DNA of 64,000 nt, taken from contig NZ_CP160906.1 of assembly GCF_041080865.1 (NCBI RefSeq), positions 682,001 to 746,000 on the forward strand. The letters are read 5' to 3'. Of the stretch, positions 55,789-64,000 are shown piece after piece; the stretch's first letter is position 1; each line of letters starts with the position of its first letter. The position numbers were made by a program, and so were the translations under genes. A model generated the notes under the pieces. It searched no databases and was not told where the DNA came from. It saw only the letters and a program-made list of their open reading frames with translations. The stretch is from Psychromonas sp. MME1 (GTDB taxonomy: Bacteria > Pseudomonadota > Gammaproteobacteria > Enterobacterales > Psychromonadaceae).

Positions 55789-57685
55789 TACTGTTACCTT
55801 GTTGGTATTTAGCCCAACTCAATTTAGCTTGAACAATATTGCTGTTATCAAGAGTTAGTTCACCGACCAATCCTTGATAGTTGTAATTGGCAATATTTTG
55901 TAACGGTATTAATTGGTTAATTAGCTGGTAGCTATCAAAACCTAAAGCAAATAAACGTAAGGTAGAATAGGGCTGTTTTGGCCATACCTGTTCAACCTCG
56001 TTAAACACCGTATTATTAACATCAATGAGATAGTTAATATCTGAAAAAGTGATTTTTTCTAACTCTTTGTTTTGTTTGCCATCATGGTCAACCACATGGC
56101 TACGTGAGTTTGCATAAAGTGGAATGGCTTTAGCAAAAGGACTAATAGAAACATCAATAAAGGGCTTGATCAAATTTAATTCATCACGATTACTGACAAT
56201 ATAAATGGCATCAATATCGCGGCGACTACGCACCTCTGTCTCTAAAGGCAGGCCAGTTAGGTTTTTAATCTGCGTGATACGTGTTTTACTTTGGTCTATC
56301 TGTAATACACCACTTATAAATTCAGCTAATTGTGCTTTATTGTTAAAAAGGTGGACTTCTGCCTGCTCTGCTTGTTCAGTCTGTTGTTCACTTAGAGTTA
56401 ACCACTGTGTTGTAAATGCATCAGCAATCCGTTTTCCATAGGCTGAATTTGGAGCGATGATTAACGGTTTTTTATGCTGTTGTTGAGCAATAAGTTGCGC
56501 CGCTTGTTTGGCTTCCTGTTCCGGTGAAATGGGGAATGCGTAATGCCAAGCCACCCGGTTTTCTTCCATTTGTTCATTATCAATACTGTTAAATGATAAA
56601 ACGGGAAGTTCAGCCATTAAAGGTAATAACGAATCAACTTCTCTTTTGAGTAGCGGGCCAATGACAAAATCGATATTTTGCTCGGTCATCGCCGTAATGA
56701 TCTGTTCTGGTGATTGTATATTCGTATCAAAAAAGTGCAATGTTGGAGATTGAGTGGTTATGTTTTCACTCTCTTTATTGTGCTGTTGTTTATAAAACGC
56801 ATGTAATAACCCATATTGAATGGCTTTTCCTTGCTGTTCAAAGCGCCCGGAAAGGGGGATTAAAATAGCAATATTTTTCGGTTCATAGGCACTCAATTCT
56901 TGGATGTCAGTTAGCTTTTGTGGCATTAAGGATAATGCAGGGTGTGTTGGATAACGTTGTTGCCAATTTTCTAAAGCATGTAATAGCTGGTTAGCGCGAG
57001 ATTGATAACGCTGATAAAGTATCGCTAGTTCATACCAACCTTGTTTAATTTCTTGAAAACTTAATATGTTACCTGCTGGAAGCTGATTTTCATCATATTG
57101 ATTTAATACAGATTCCGGTAATAATAGTAACTGCTCGAGAAGCATATCAGTGTATTGTTGCTTTTCTTGTTCATTGCTTGATACGGGAATTAACAGTAGT
57201 AATGTATCCGATGCGCCTGAAGCATCACCACTTTCTTTGTATATTTTTGTCTGTAGCTTTAGATAATAGAGATAGCCAAGGGCAGATAGTTTGTCGCTCG
57301 TTAGCTTGTTCAGTGCAGTTTGAGCCTCACCAAGACGATTTTGTCGGTATAATTTATCGGCCAGTAACAGCGACAGCTCAGACTGTTGTGTGTCACTCAG
57401 CGGTTGGCTTTGTAAGTATTCAATAATAGAGTTTGCTAAGGTAAATTTACCCTCTGATATTAATGCTTGCAGTGTAATAAATTGCCATGATGTATTTTTA
57501 TCACTTCCTAACTGTTCATCTTTTTTAAGATAATAAGCTGAATCGTAGTCCAATTTTGAGAACAGTGCTGGCGGAATATCTTCTGGTGCAGGTGGAGTAC
57601 TTGTACAGGCAGACAAAATTGTGACCGTTAATATCATTATTAAACTATAAAAAAATCGTTTCGGTGAGGTTAAAACGTGCAACAT
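55757..57685 (-). CDS. lpoA: Penicillin-binding protein activator LpoA
   Basis: 642 residues. Lipoprotein signal ends TILSAC, Cys27. The N-terminal half is TPR-like (LLADKLYRQNRLGEAQTAL), the C-terminal half a type-I periplasmic-binding-protein fold (NIAILIPLSGRFEQQGKAIQ, DFVIGPLLKREVDSLLPLM), the pattern of LpoA. It activates PBP1A from the outer membrane. Divergent from rsmI by about 145 bp, the standard arrangement. Confidence 0.95.
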   Translation of the reverse strand: MLHVLTSPKRFFYSLIMILTVTILSACTSTPPAPEDIPPALFSKLDYDSAYYLKKDEQLGSDKNTSWQFITLQALISEGKFTLANSIIEYLQSQPLSDTQQSELSLLLADKLYRQNRLGEAQTALNKLTSDKLSALGYLYYLKLQTKIYKESGDASGASDTLLLLIPVSSNEQEKQQYTDMLLEQLLLLPESVLNQYDENQLPAGNILSFQEIKQGWYELAILYQRYQSRANQLLHALENWQQRYPTHPALSLMPQKLTDIQELSAYEPKNIAILIPLSGRFEQQGKAIQYGLLHAFYKQQHNKESENITTQSPTLHFFDTNIQSPEQIITAMTEQNIDFVIGPLLKREVDSLLPLMAELPVLSFNSIDNEQMEENRVAWHYAFPISPEQEAKQAAQLIAQQQHKKPLIIAPNSAYGKRIADAFTTQWLTLSEQQTEQAEQAEVHLFNNKAQLAEFISGVLQIDQSKTRITQIKNLTGLPLETEVRSRRDIDAIYIVSNRDELNLIKPFIDVSISPFAKAIPLYANSRSHVVDHDGKQNKELEKITFSDINYLIDVNNTVFNEVEQVWPKQPYSTLRLFALGFDSYQLINQLIPLQNIANYNYQGLVGELTLDNSNIVQAKLSWAKYQQGNSIEIDTAITEE

Positions 57686-57831
57686 GTTATCCCTTATGTA
57701 TTAACAAACTTTAATAAATGTCGATAGCCAAAAAAACTGCAAATATTTCCAACTACTTTGCCTATAGTGTAATATTGCCAGCACAGTTAAACAATCCTAT
57801 TCACTTATCTATTCATTTATTAGGCGACAAT

Positions 57832-58611
57832 ATGTCCGAAAATCACCCGATTTCCTCTCTACTTCCCGCAAAACTCTATATTGTTGCCACTCCGATCGGA
57901 AATATTAGCGATATTACGCTACGTGCTATCGAAACCCTACAGCAAGTTGATGTGATTGCCGCGGAAGATACGCGTCACAGTGGCAAGCTATTAAGTCATT
58001 ATCAAATAAAAAAACCGCTTTTTCCACTTCATGACCACAATGAACGTCAGCGTGGTAACGTATTGATTGAAAAAATAAAAGCGGGGCAATCAGTGGCACT
58101 TATTTCCGATGCGGGTACGCCGTTAATTAGTGATCCGGGTTATCACCTAGTTAATGAATGTCGCGATGCGGGGGTGGATGTAGTCCCTATTCCTGGACCA
58201 TCTGCGGTGATCACCGCTTTAAGTGCCGCTGGTTTAGCAACGGATCGTTTCTCTTTTGAAGGTTTTTTACCCGCGAAGGAGAAGGGCAAACAAGATAAAT
58301 TAAAGATGCTCATTGAAGAGAGCCGTACCATGGTGTTCTATGAGTCTCCTCGTCGAATTCAAGATACATTAGCACAGATTGTTGCAATCTTTGGTGCGGA
58401 TAGAAAGGTGGTCATTGCCCGTGAATTAACGAAAACCTTTGAATCTTTTTATGCAATGCCTGCGGGTGAAATGGTTGACTGGTTAAATCAAGATAGTAAT
58501 CATTGTCGTGGTGAATTTGTTTTGATGGTAGCCGGCGCAAAAAAACGAAGAGAGTATCTCTCAAGTCGCATTAAATACTTTGGCGTTATTAAAAGAGCAT
58601 CTTCCGCTTAA
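57832..58611 (+). CDS. rsmI: 16S rRNA (cytidine1402-2'-O)-methyltransferase RsmI, two frameshifts at the 3' end
   Basis: Starts at ATG 57832 (AGGCGA upstream) as MSENHPISSLLPAKLYIVAT, the RsmI start; longer frames to 57718 are spurious. Motifs LYIVATPIGNISDITLRAIE, AAEDTRHSGKLLSHY, PGPSAVITALSAAG are complete. After VAGAKK the frame runs into REYLSS and stops at 58611, but the usual C-terminus is present out of frame. Dropping one A from the 7-A run (58539-58545) gives KNEESISQVALNTLALLKEH, and restoring one A in the 5-A run (58610-58614) gives LPLKKAAAITAQIHDEKKNE through LYKWGLENL to a stop at 58687-58689. The corrected protein is 285 residues, the normal size. Two opposite homopolymer indels that cancel suggest sequence error. 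Confidence 0.9.
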   Translation: MSENHPISSLLPAKLYIVATPIGNISDITLRAIETLQQVDVIAAEDTRHSGKLLSHYQIKKPLFPLHDHNERQRGNVLIEKIKAGQSVALISDAGTPLISDPGYHLVNECRDAGVDVVPIPGPSAVITALSAAGLATDRFSFEGFLPAKEKGKQDKLKMLIEESRTMVFYESPRRIQDTLAQIVAIFGADRKVVIARELTKTFESFYAMPAGEMVDWLNQDSNHCRGEFVLMVAGAKKRREYLSSRIKYFGVIKRASSA

Positions 58612-58747
58612 AAAGCAGCAGCGATAACCGCTCAAATTCACGATGAAAAAAAGAATGAGTTATATAAATGGGGTTTAGAAAATTTATAGGTAAGGATGAT
58701 CGTTAATACTTGTATTAATCATCATGCTTCCCGTATAATCCGCCGCG

Positions 58748-59100
<353 letters not shown>

Positions 59101-59108
59101 ATTATCTT

Positions 59109-59138
59109 CTACTCCCTTTGTTTTACAAAGGGGTGTAG
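59109..59138 (+). terminator. Hairpin after rnpB
   Basis: Stem CTACTCCCTTTGT / ACAAAGGGGTGTAG around a TTT loop, one bulged or mismatched pair. It lacks a T-tract, so it may be a processing or rho-assisted end. Confidence 0.5.
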
Positions 59139-59252
59139 AGATTCTTACTGCAGTTAACTAATCATCTACATTGTTTATTCAAATTAAAGTTGATAATTAT
59201 TTATCACCTTCTATCGATCAGCCTGTTTTTAAAATAGAGCATCGCGTAAAGG

Positions 59253-59528
59253 TTAAATTCTATTATTACGAACTAACGCACGGCGGACGTTTTTACACAT
59301 TTTGCCGAATTTTGCCAGTTCATTAAATGTAGGGGGAATATTACGATTAATTTGATGCTGCCAGTAGGTGAGTTCAGAATCCACTAACTCCATCAGTTTT
59401 TTGCTACAACCAACGCAACTGTTGTCAGGCCCACAGACAAAAGTATCCTCTTGATATAAGGGAAACTCATGTTTCACTGCATCAATTATCTGTTGCATGG
59501 CAGTTATTCTGTCTGGTTTTTTATTCAC
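59253..59528 (-). CDS. Small conserved cysteine-containing protein
   Basis: 91 residues from GTG at 59528; an inner ATG at 59498 (MQQIIDAVKHEF) is possible. The clustered cysteines (FVCGPDNSCVGCSKKLMEL, then KMCKN) may bind metal or an Fe-S cluster. No family recognised. Lone minus-strand gene between rnpB and glgA. Confidence 0.7.
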   Translation of the reverse strand: MNKKPDRITAMQQIIDAVKHEFPLYQEDTFVCGPDNSCVGCSKKLMELVDSELTYWQHQINRNIPPTFNELAKFGKMCKNVRRALVRNNRI

Positions 59529-59790
59529 AAAAAATCGCTTTAGATGGGATTGCTATTAAATATTGCCGTTATTTTATACCATAATGCGCCTCAAAAAAGG
59601 AAAGAGTTTGCTCACTAAGCGAGATAAAATTTTGGCTCTTCCTGCTTTTATAGTAATCTTGAGGTTTATTCTCGTCAGCAATCAAAAAATATAATAATCA
59701 ACAATAATGTTTACCATGAAAGTTGAACATCTACTAGATAATTGTTTTTTGTGGCAGAGTGGCTTATTGGTTAAATTTGAGGGGTAAATG

Positions 59791-61266
59791 ATGAATATAG
59801 TTTGGGCAACAAGTGAGGCAGCACCGTATGCTAAAACGGGTGGATTAGCCGATGTCTCTTTTTCCTTGCCACATGCATTGGCTGAAGATGGCCATCATGT
59901 ATCCGTTTTTATGCCCTATTACCCACAAGTTATGGCAGAACAATGTGCCGATACCGTGTGTGTGCATGAGCTTTTAGGCGTTCCTTTTGGTGATGAAAAT
60001 GAGTTGTGGGGGAGTATCCGTCAGCATAAGCTTAGTGACAATTTATCCTTCTTTTTTATTGAATTCGATCGCTATTTTGACCGCCCTAAATTATATGATT
60101 GGGATGGACATGAATACTCTGATAATGCAGAACGTTTTATCTTTTTAAGCCGAGCTATTATGCAGGCGGTACTCGCATTAGATCTTAAAGTCGACGTTCT
60201 ACATTGTAATGATTGGCATACGGCCTTGTGTAGTGTTTATCTAAAAAGCGGGTTATATGAATCCTATGATAATTTTAGTGAAACAAAGTCTGTTATGACT
60301 ATTCATAATATTGGTTATCAAGGGGTATTTAATAAAGCGAATCTTTATTGGACTGGATTGGGTTGGGATTACTTTAATGTTAATTGCTTTGAGTTTTACG
60401 ACCAGCTTAACCTATTAAAAGCAGGTGTACTAACAGCCGATATTGTAACAACCGTTAGTCCAACCTATGCTAAAGAAATTTTATCGGTTGATTATGGCTT
60501 TGGATTACAACGCTCTTTACAACATCGCGCCGTACAAGGAAAGTTGCGTGGAATTATTAATGGTATTGATGAGTTAGAGTGGAATCCTGAAACGGATAAA
60601 TTAATTCCAGCTAATTTTTCACATAAAGATCTGCGTGGTAAAGCAATTTGTAAAGCGGAATTGCAAAAGGAATTTGGCTTGCCAATACGCCCTAATGTGC
60701 CTTTATATGGGATTGTATCAAGACTGGCTACACAAAAAGGGTTAGATGTCTTTATCGATTGTGTTGAGGAGATGCTCATAAATGATGATGTGCAATTTGT
60801 CATTATTGGCTCAGGAGATATAGCCCAAGAAGCAGCATTGCTTAACTATGCAAAAGCTTACCCGAATAAATTCGGCTGTTACATTGGTTATAACAACAAA
60901 CGAGCTCATATGGTTGAAGCTGGCTCTGATTTCTTTGTAATGCCTTCAAGATATGAGCCCTGTGGACTTAATCAGATGTACAGCATGAAATACGGTACGC
61001 TACCAATTGTGAGATCAACAGGGGGATTGGAAGATACGGTGCGCAATTACTCACCGAAAAGAATCAATAAGTCCACTGGCTTTAAGTTTTATGACCTTCA
61101 CACGGATTCACTCAGAACAACTATGAGATGGGCGGCTTCAATCTATCACAATGAGAAAACTGCATTTGCGAAAATGATCCAAAATGGCATGACCATCGAT
61201 TTTTCATGGCATCATACCGCCGTTGAATATGAAGAGTTATATCGACACGCCAACAGTCGTTTCTGA
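59791..61266 (+). CDS. glgA: Glycogen synthase (ADP-glucose type)
   Basis: 491 residues from the second of two ATGs (59788/59791), chosen since GAGGGG lies six bases upstream and the ADP-glucose lysine then falls at K15 in AKTGGLADVS as in E. coli. GT5 features are LHCNDWHTALCSVY, TIHNIGYQGVF, GFGLQRSLQHRAVQGKLRGI, YGIVSRLATQKGLDVFI, and the C-terminal PSRYEPCGLNQMYSMKYGT with catalytic Glu. It elongates glycogen from ADP-glucose. No glgB, glgC, glgP or glgX gene is within the window, so the pathway genes must be elsewhere. Confidence 0.97.
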   Translation: MNIVWATSEAAPYAKTGGLADVSFSLPHALAEDGHHVSVFMPYYPQVMAEQCADTVCVHELLGVPFGDENELWGSIRQHKLSDNLSFFFIEFDRYFDRPKLYDWDGHEYSDNAERFIFLSRAIMQAVLALDLKVDVLHCNDWHTALCSVYLKSGLYESYDNFSETKSVMTIHNIGYQGVFNKANLYWTGLGWDYFNVNCFEFYDQLNLLKAGVLTADIVTTVSPTYAKEILSVDYGFGLQRSLQHRAVQGKLRGIINGIDELEWNPETDKLIPANFSHKDLRGKAICKAELQKEFGLPIRPNVPLYGIVSRLATQKGLDVFIDCVEEMLINDDVQFVIIGSGDIAQEAALLNYAKAYPNKFGCYIGYNNKRAHMVEAGSDFFVMPSRYEPCGLNQMYSMKYGTLPIVRSTGGLEDTVRNYSPKRINKSTGFKFYDLHTDSLRTTMRWAASIYHNEKTAFAKMIQNGMTIDFSWHHTAVEYEELYRHANSRF

Positions 61267-61499
61267 TTAATCGCCCCGTTATCCATTGCTTCTTTAATTC
61301 GCTGTGATTGGTAACGGGATATGCTCCTTGCAATTTTTTACTACCCCGTAACAAAATCATTCTCTTTATATTTATCGAACAATAATATTATTTAGCAAAT
61401 ATAATTTTCTTTACTGGACTTTATACCTATATTTGATTCTAATTCCTAGACGTCACTATGCTGGTGATATGGGTAAAGATTACAATTTAAGGACTATTA

Positions 61500-63413
61500 A
61501 TGAATAATAAAACTTCCCTTGACGATGTTCGTGCTTGCTACAATGTGCGTCATTGGAGCCAAGGTTACTTTGGTATTAACGATGCTGGTAATGTTTATGT
61601 TGCCCCACGAAATAATCAACCAGAGATGTGTGTTGACCTTAGTACCGTCGTCGAAAAAATTCAGGATAAAGGTTTATCTTTACCTGTATTGGTGCGTTTC
61701 CCTCAAATTATTCATCAGCGTGTTAATGGCATCTGTGAAGCTTTTAATAATGCCATTCAAAAATATGATTATGCTGAAAAGTATTTACTGGTCTATCCAA
61801 TCAAGGTTAATCAGCAACGCGAAGTTGTTAATGAAATTATTGCCAGTCAGTTCGACCAAGAAGAGAAGCAGCTCGGTTTAGAGGCGGGCAGTAAGGCTGA
61901 GTTATTGGCTGTATTGGCGTTAGCGGAAAAAGCTTCATCGGTGATTGTTTGTAATGGCTATAAAGACCGAGAGTATATTCGCCTTGCATTAATTGGTGAG
62001 AAACTTGGCCATAAGGTACATATTGTCTTAGAAAAAATGTCGGAGCTTAAATTAATTTTAAGTGAAGCTAAGGCGCTTAATGTTGAGCCTCGCTTAGGTA
62101 TTCGCGTTCGTTTAGCTTCTCAAGGTAAGGGAAAATGGCAAGCAAGTGGCGGTGAAAAATCTAAATTTGGTTTATCTGCTTCACAGGTATTGTCTGTTGT
62201 TGATACGTTAAGCGCAGAAAATAAACTTGATACTCTACAATTAGTGCATTTTCACCTCGGTTCTCAGATAGCAAACATTCGAGATGTTCGCTTTGGGGTG
62301 AGTGAAGCCGCACGATTCTATTGTGAATTACGTAAACTCGGTGCGCAAGTTGCTTATATGGATGTCGGTGGTGGTTTGGCTGTTGATTATGACGGTACTC
62401 GCAGCCAATCATCTAATTCCATGAATTACAGTTTAGCTGAATATGCTAATAACATTGTTGGTACGATTGCTGATATCTGTTATACCTATCAGCAACCCGT
62501 CCCAGCCATTATCTCTGAATCAGGTCGCTCATTAACAGCGCATCATGCGGTATTAATTTCCAATGTAATTGGTGCTGAGTCTTATCAACCAGAAACATTG
62601 CTTCCTCCGAGCGACGATGAATCAGTGTTATTGCAAAATATGTGGGGATCATGGGAGCAATTAGATAAACGTAATGATGACCGTGCATTAATAGAAATTT
62701 ACCACGATACACAAAATGACGTCGCCGAAGTGCACAGTCAATTTGCAACGGGTCTACTTAACTTGAGGCAACGTGCATGGGCAGAGCAGGTACATCTGCG
62801 AGTTTGTCATGAACTTAATAAATTAATGGATGAAAAAAATCGTTTCCATCGCCCTATTATTGATGATTTAAACGAAAAATTGGCTGATAAACTGTTTGTT
62901 AATTTCTCCTTATTTCAGTCATTGCCTGACGCATGGGGGATTGAGCAAATATTCCCAGTATTGCCTTTAAATGGATTAGATGATGCGGTACAAAACCGTG
63001 CCGTTTTACTTGATATTACCTGCGATTCTGATGGGGCTATTGACCATTATGTAGATGGGCAGGGTATTGAAAGCACGTTATTAATGCCTCGTTGGACAGA
63101 GGAGAAACCTTATCTAATGGGATTTTTCCTAGTGGGCGCGTATCAAGAAATTCTTGGCAATATGCATAACCTATTTGGTGATACTCACAGTGCGGTGGTG
63201 ATGGTCAATGATGATGGTGAAATAGACGTGACCGAAATCGCCCACGGCAATATTGTCGAAGATATGCTCAATTATGTCAGCTTAGATTCTGAAGAATTTA
63301 AAGAAACCTATTCTCAATTAGTGAATAGTAAATTACCACCTGAAGAGCGTGAAGAGGTCTTTGATGAACTCATTTTAGGCCTGAAAGGTTATACCTATTT
63401 AGAAGATTATTAA
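61500..63413 (+). CDS. speA: Biosynthetic arginine decarboxylase
   Basis: 637 residues, typical SpeA. The PLP lysine is K102 in [45 protein letters not shown] and [15 protein letters not shown] are family boxes. It makes agmatine from arginine in putrescine synthesis. Its 10-bp separation from speB indicates one operon, agmatine feeding SpeB to give putrescine and urea. Confidence 0.98.
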   Translation: MNNKTSLDDVRACYNVRHWSQGYFGINDAGNVYVAPRNNQPEMCVDLSTVVEKIQDKGLSLPVLVRFPQIIHQRVNGICEAFNNAIQKYDYAEKYLLVYPIKVNQQREVVNEIIASQFDQEEKQLGLEAGSKAELLAVLALAEKASSVIVCNGYKDREYIRLALIGEKLGHKVHIVLEKMSELKLILSEAKALNVEPRLGIRVRLASQGKGKWQASGGEKSKFGLSASQVLSVVDTLSAENKLDTLQLVHFHLGSQIANIRDVRFGVSEAARFYCELRKLGAQVAYMDVGGGLAVDYDGTRSQSSNSMNYSLAEYANNIVGTIADICYTYQQPVPAIISESGRSLTAHHAVLISNVIGAESYQPETLLPPSDDESVLLQNMWGSWEQLDKRNDDRALIEIYHDTQNDVAEVHSQFATGLLNLRQRAWAEQVHLRVCHELNKLMDEKNRFHRPIIDDLNEKLADKLFVNFSLFQSLPDAWGIEQIFPVLPLNGLDDAVQNRAVLLDITCDSDGAIDHYVDGQGIESTLLMPRWTEEKPYLMGFFLVGAYQEILGNMHNLFGDTHSAVVMVNDDGEIDVTEIAHGNIVEDMLNYVSLDSEEFKETYSQLVNSKLPPEEREEVFDELILGLKGYTYLEDY

Positions 63414-63423
63414 GGAACAATAG

Positions 63424-64000
63424 ATGAGTCAATTATTTCAGCAAGTGGATAATTCAATTTACTCCAATGCCATGACTTTTTTACGCTTGCCATTGGCGAT
63501 GGATCCCGTCGCTGCGAATGCACAGCTAGCGGTATTAGGTTTACCCTTTGATTTAGCAACCACTGGGCGTTCTGGTGCGCGTATGGGGCCAACAGCGATT
63601 CGTCATGCCTCGATTAATTTGGCATGGGAAGGTTATCGTTATCCTTGGAAATTTAATTTGCTTGAGCAAATCAGTGCCATTGATGCGGGAGATTTAGTAT
63701 ACGATTGTGGTGATGCCGCACAATTTACAGATAAAGTAGAGAAGGCCGCCAATGAGATCCTCTCTTCCGATAAAGCGCTGTTAGCGCTCGGAGGGGACCA
63801 TTTTGTTACTCTGCCTTTATTACGTGCGCACCATAAGAAATTCGGAAAAATGGCGCTGATTCATTTCGATGCACATACAGATACCTATGACAGTGGCAGC
63901 CGCTATGACCATGGCACCATGTTCTACCATGCGCCAAATGAAGGATTGATCGATCCCGACCATAGCGTGCAAATCGGTATTCGTACGTCATATAATCCGA
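63424..64000 (+). CDS. speB: Agmatinase, 3' part beyond window
   Basis: First 192 codons are present, starting [14 protein letters not shown]. Manganese ligands match E. coli SpeB numbering: H126 in GGDHFVTLP, and D149, H151, D153 in [32 protein letters not shown] is also typical. Agmatine hydrolysis gives putrescine. Starts 10 bp after speA. The rest of the gene, including the last metal aspartates, lies beyond the right edge. Confidence 0.95.
   Translation, partial: MSQLFQQVDNSIYSNAMTFLRLPLAMDPVAANAQLAVLGLPFDLATTGRSGARMGPTAIRHASINLAWEGYRYPWKFNLLEQISAIDAGDLVYDCGDAAQFTDKVEKAANEILSSDKALLALGGDHFVTLPLLRAHHKKFGKMALIHFDAHTDTYDSGSRYDHGTMFYHAPNEGLIDPDHSVQIGIRTSYNP

Noticed and set aside
61267-61499. 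Terminator and riboswitch between glgA and speA
   Set aside because: Only a weak CCCGTTA/TAACGGG pairing without a T-tract; no polyamine or arginine-responsive RNA known to me fits.

Overview
The window reads as chromosomal DNA from an AT-rich marine gammaproteobacterium of the Vibrio/Shewanella/Psychromonas type. The best guess is a Psychromonas-like, cold-adapted organism, inferred from the families, low GC and many TTG/GTG starts; no 16S gene is present to confirm it. Most of it is core chromosome: polB, dgt-like dNTPase, tag, hisS-yfgM-bamB, der, the lpoA-yraN-diaA-dolP cluster, rsmI, rnpB, glgA and speA-speB are all recognisable. No prophage, CRISPR array, tRNA or rRNA gene was seen.

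Layout. 1-3.7 kb: 5' part of a FUSC-type exporter and DNA polymerase II. 3.7-7.6 kb: a LysR regulator divergent from a carbonyl/electrophile detoxification cluster (Hsp31-like DJ-1 protein, YqhD, CurA), with ATTGT/ACAAT half-sites between them. 7.7-12.5 kb: a frameshifted outer-membrane beta-barrel gene and a DUF3857/transglutaminase gene (also frameshifted) coupled to a TPR lipoprotein. 12.6-18.5 kb: accessory-looking: pirin, a 160-bp repeat, a beta-helix lipoprotein, an acyltransferase-3 membrane protein, an orphan protein, and the remnant of a REP-associated (RAYT) transposase with its hairpin. 18.5-32 kb: signalling: a chemoreceptor, a Cache-PAS-GGDEF-EAL protein, a REC-DUF3369 regulator, a periplasmic binding protein, two diguanylate cyclases, interrupted by an EEP nuclease, a broken TerB gene and an ABC-F ATPase (ybiT) with a frameshift. 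32-45.5 kb: housekeeping and small envelope genes (YceI/cytochrome b561, GST, U32 peptidase, DUF2987, phosphotransferase, Gph, FAD oxidoreductase, dNTPase, FN3 protein). 45.5-64 kb: carboxypeptidase Taq, Tag, hisS operon, der, lpoA cluster, rsmI, RNase P RNA, glgA, speA, and the 5' part of speB.

Two window-wide patterns stand out. First, three copies of a ~160-bp repeat with terminal inverted repeats (ATACCAATCGG) and a central hairpin form a MITE-like family. Second, five genes' worth of single-base indels (two in the barrel gene, one each in the transglutaminase gene and ybiT, two mutually compensating in rsmI), several in homopolymer runs, suggest either sequence error or recent decay; the rsmI case argues for sequence error. 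I found no convincing wholly new system; the most interesting candidates are the structured repeat, the LysR/electrophile cluster and the transglutaminase-TPR envelope pair.
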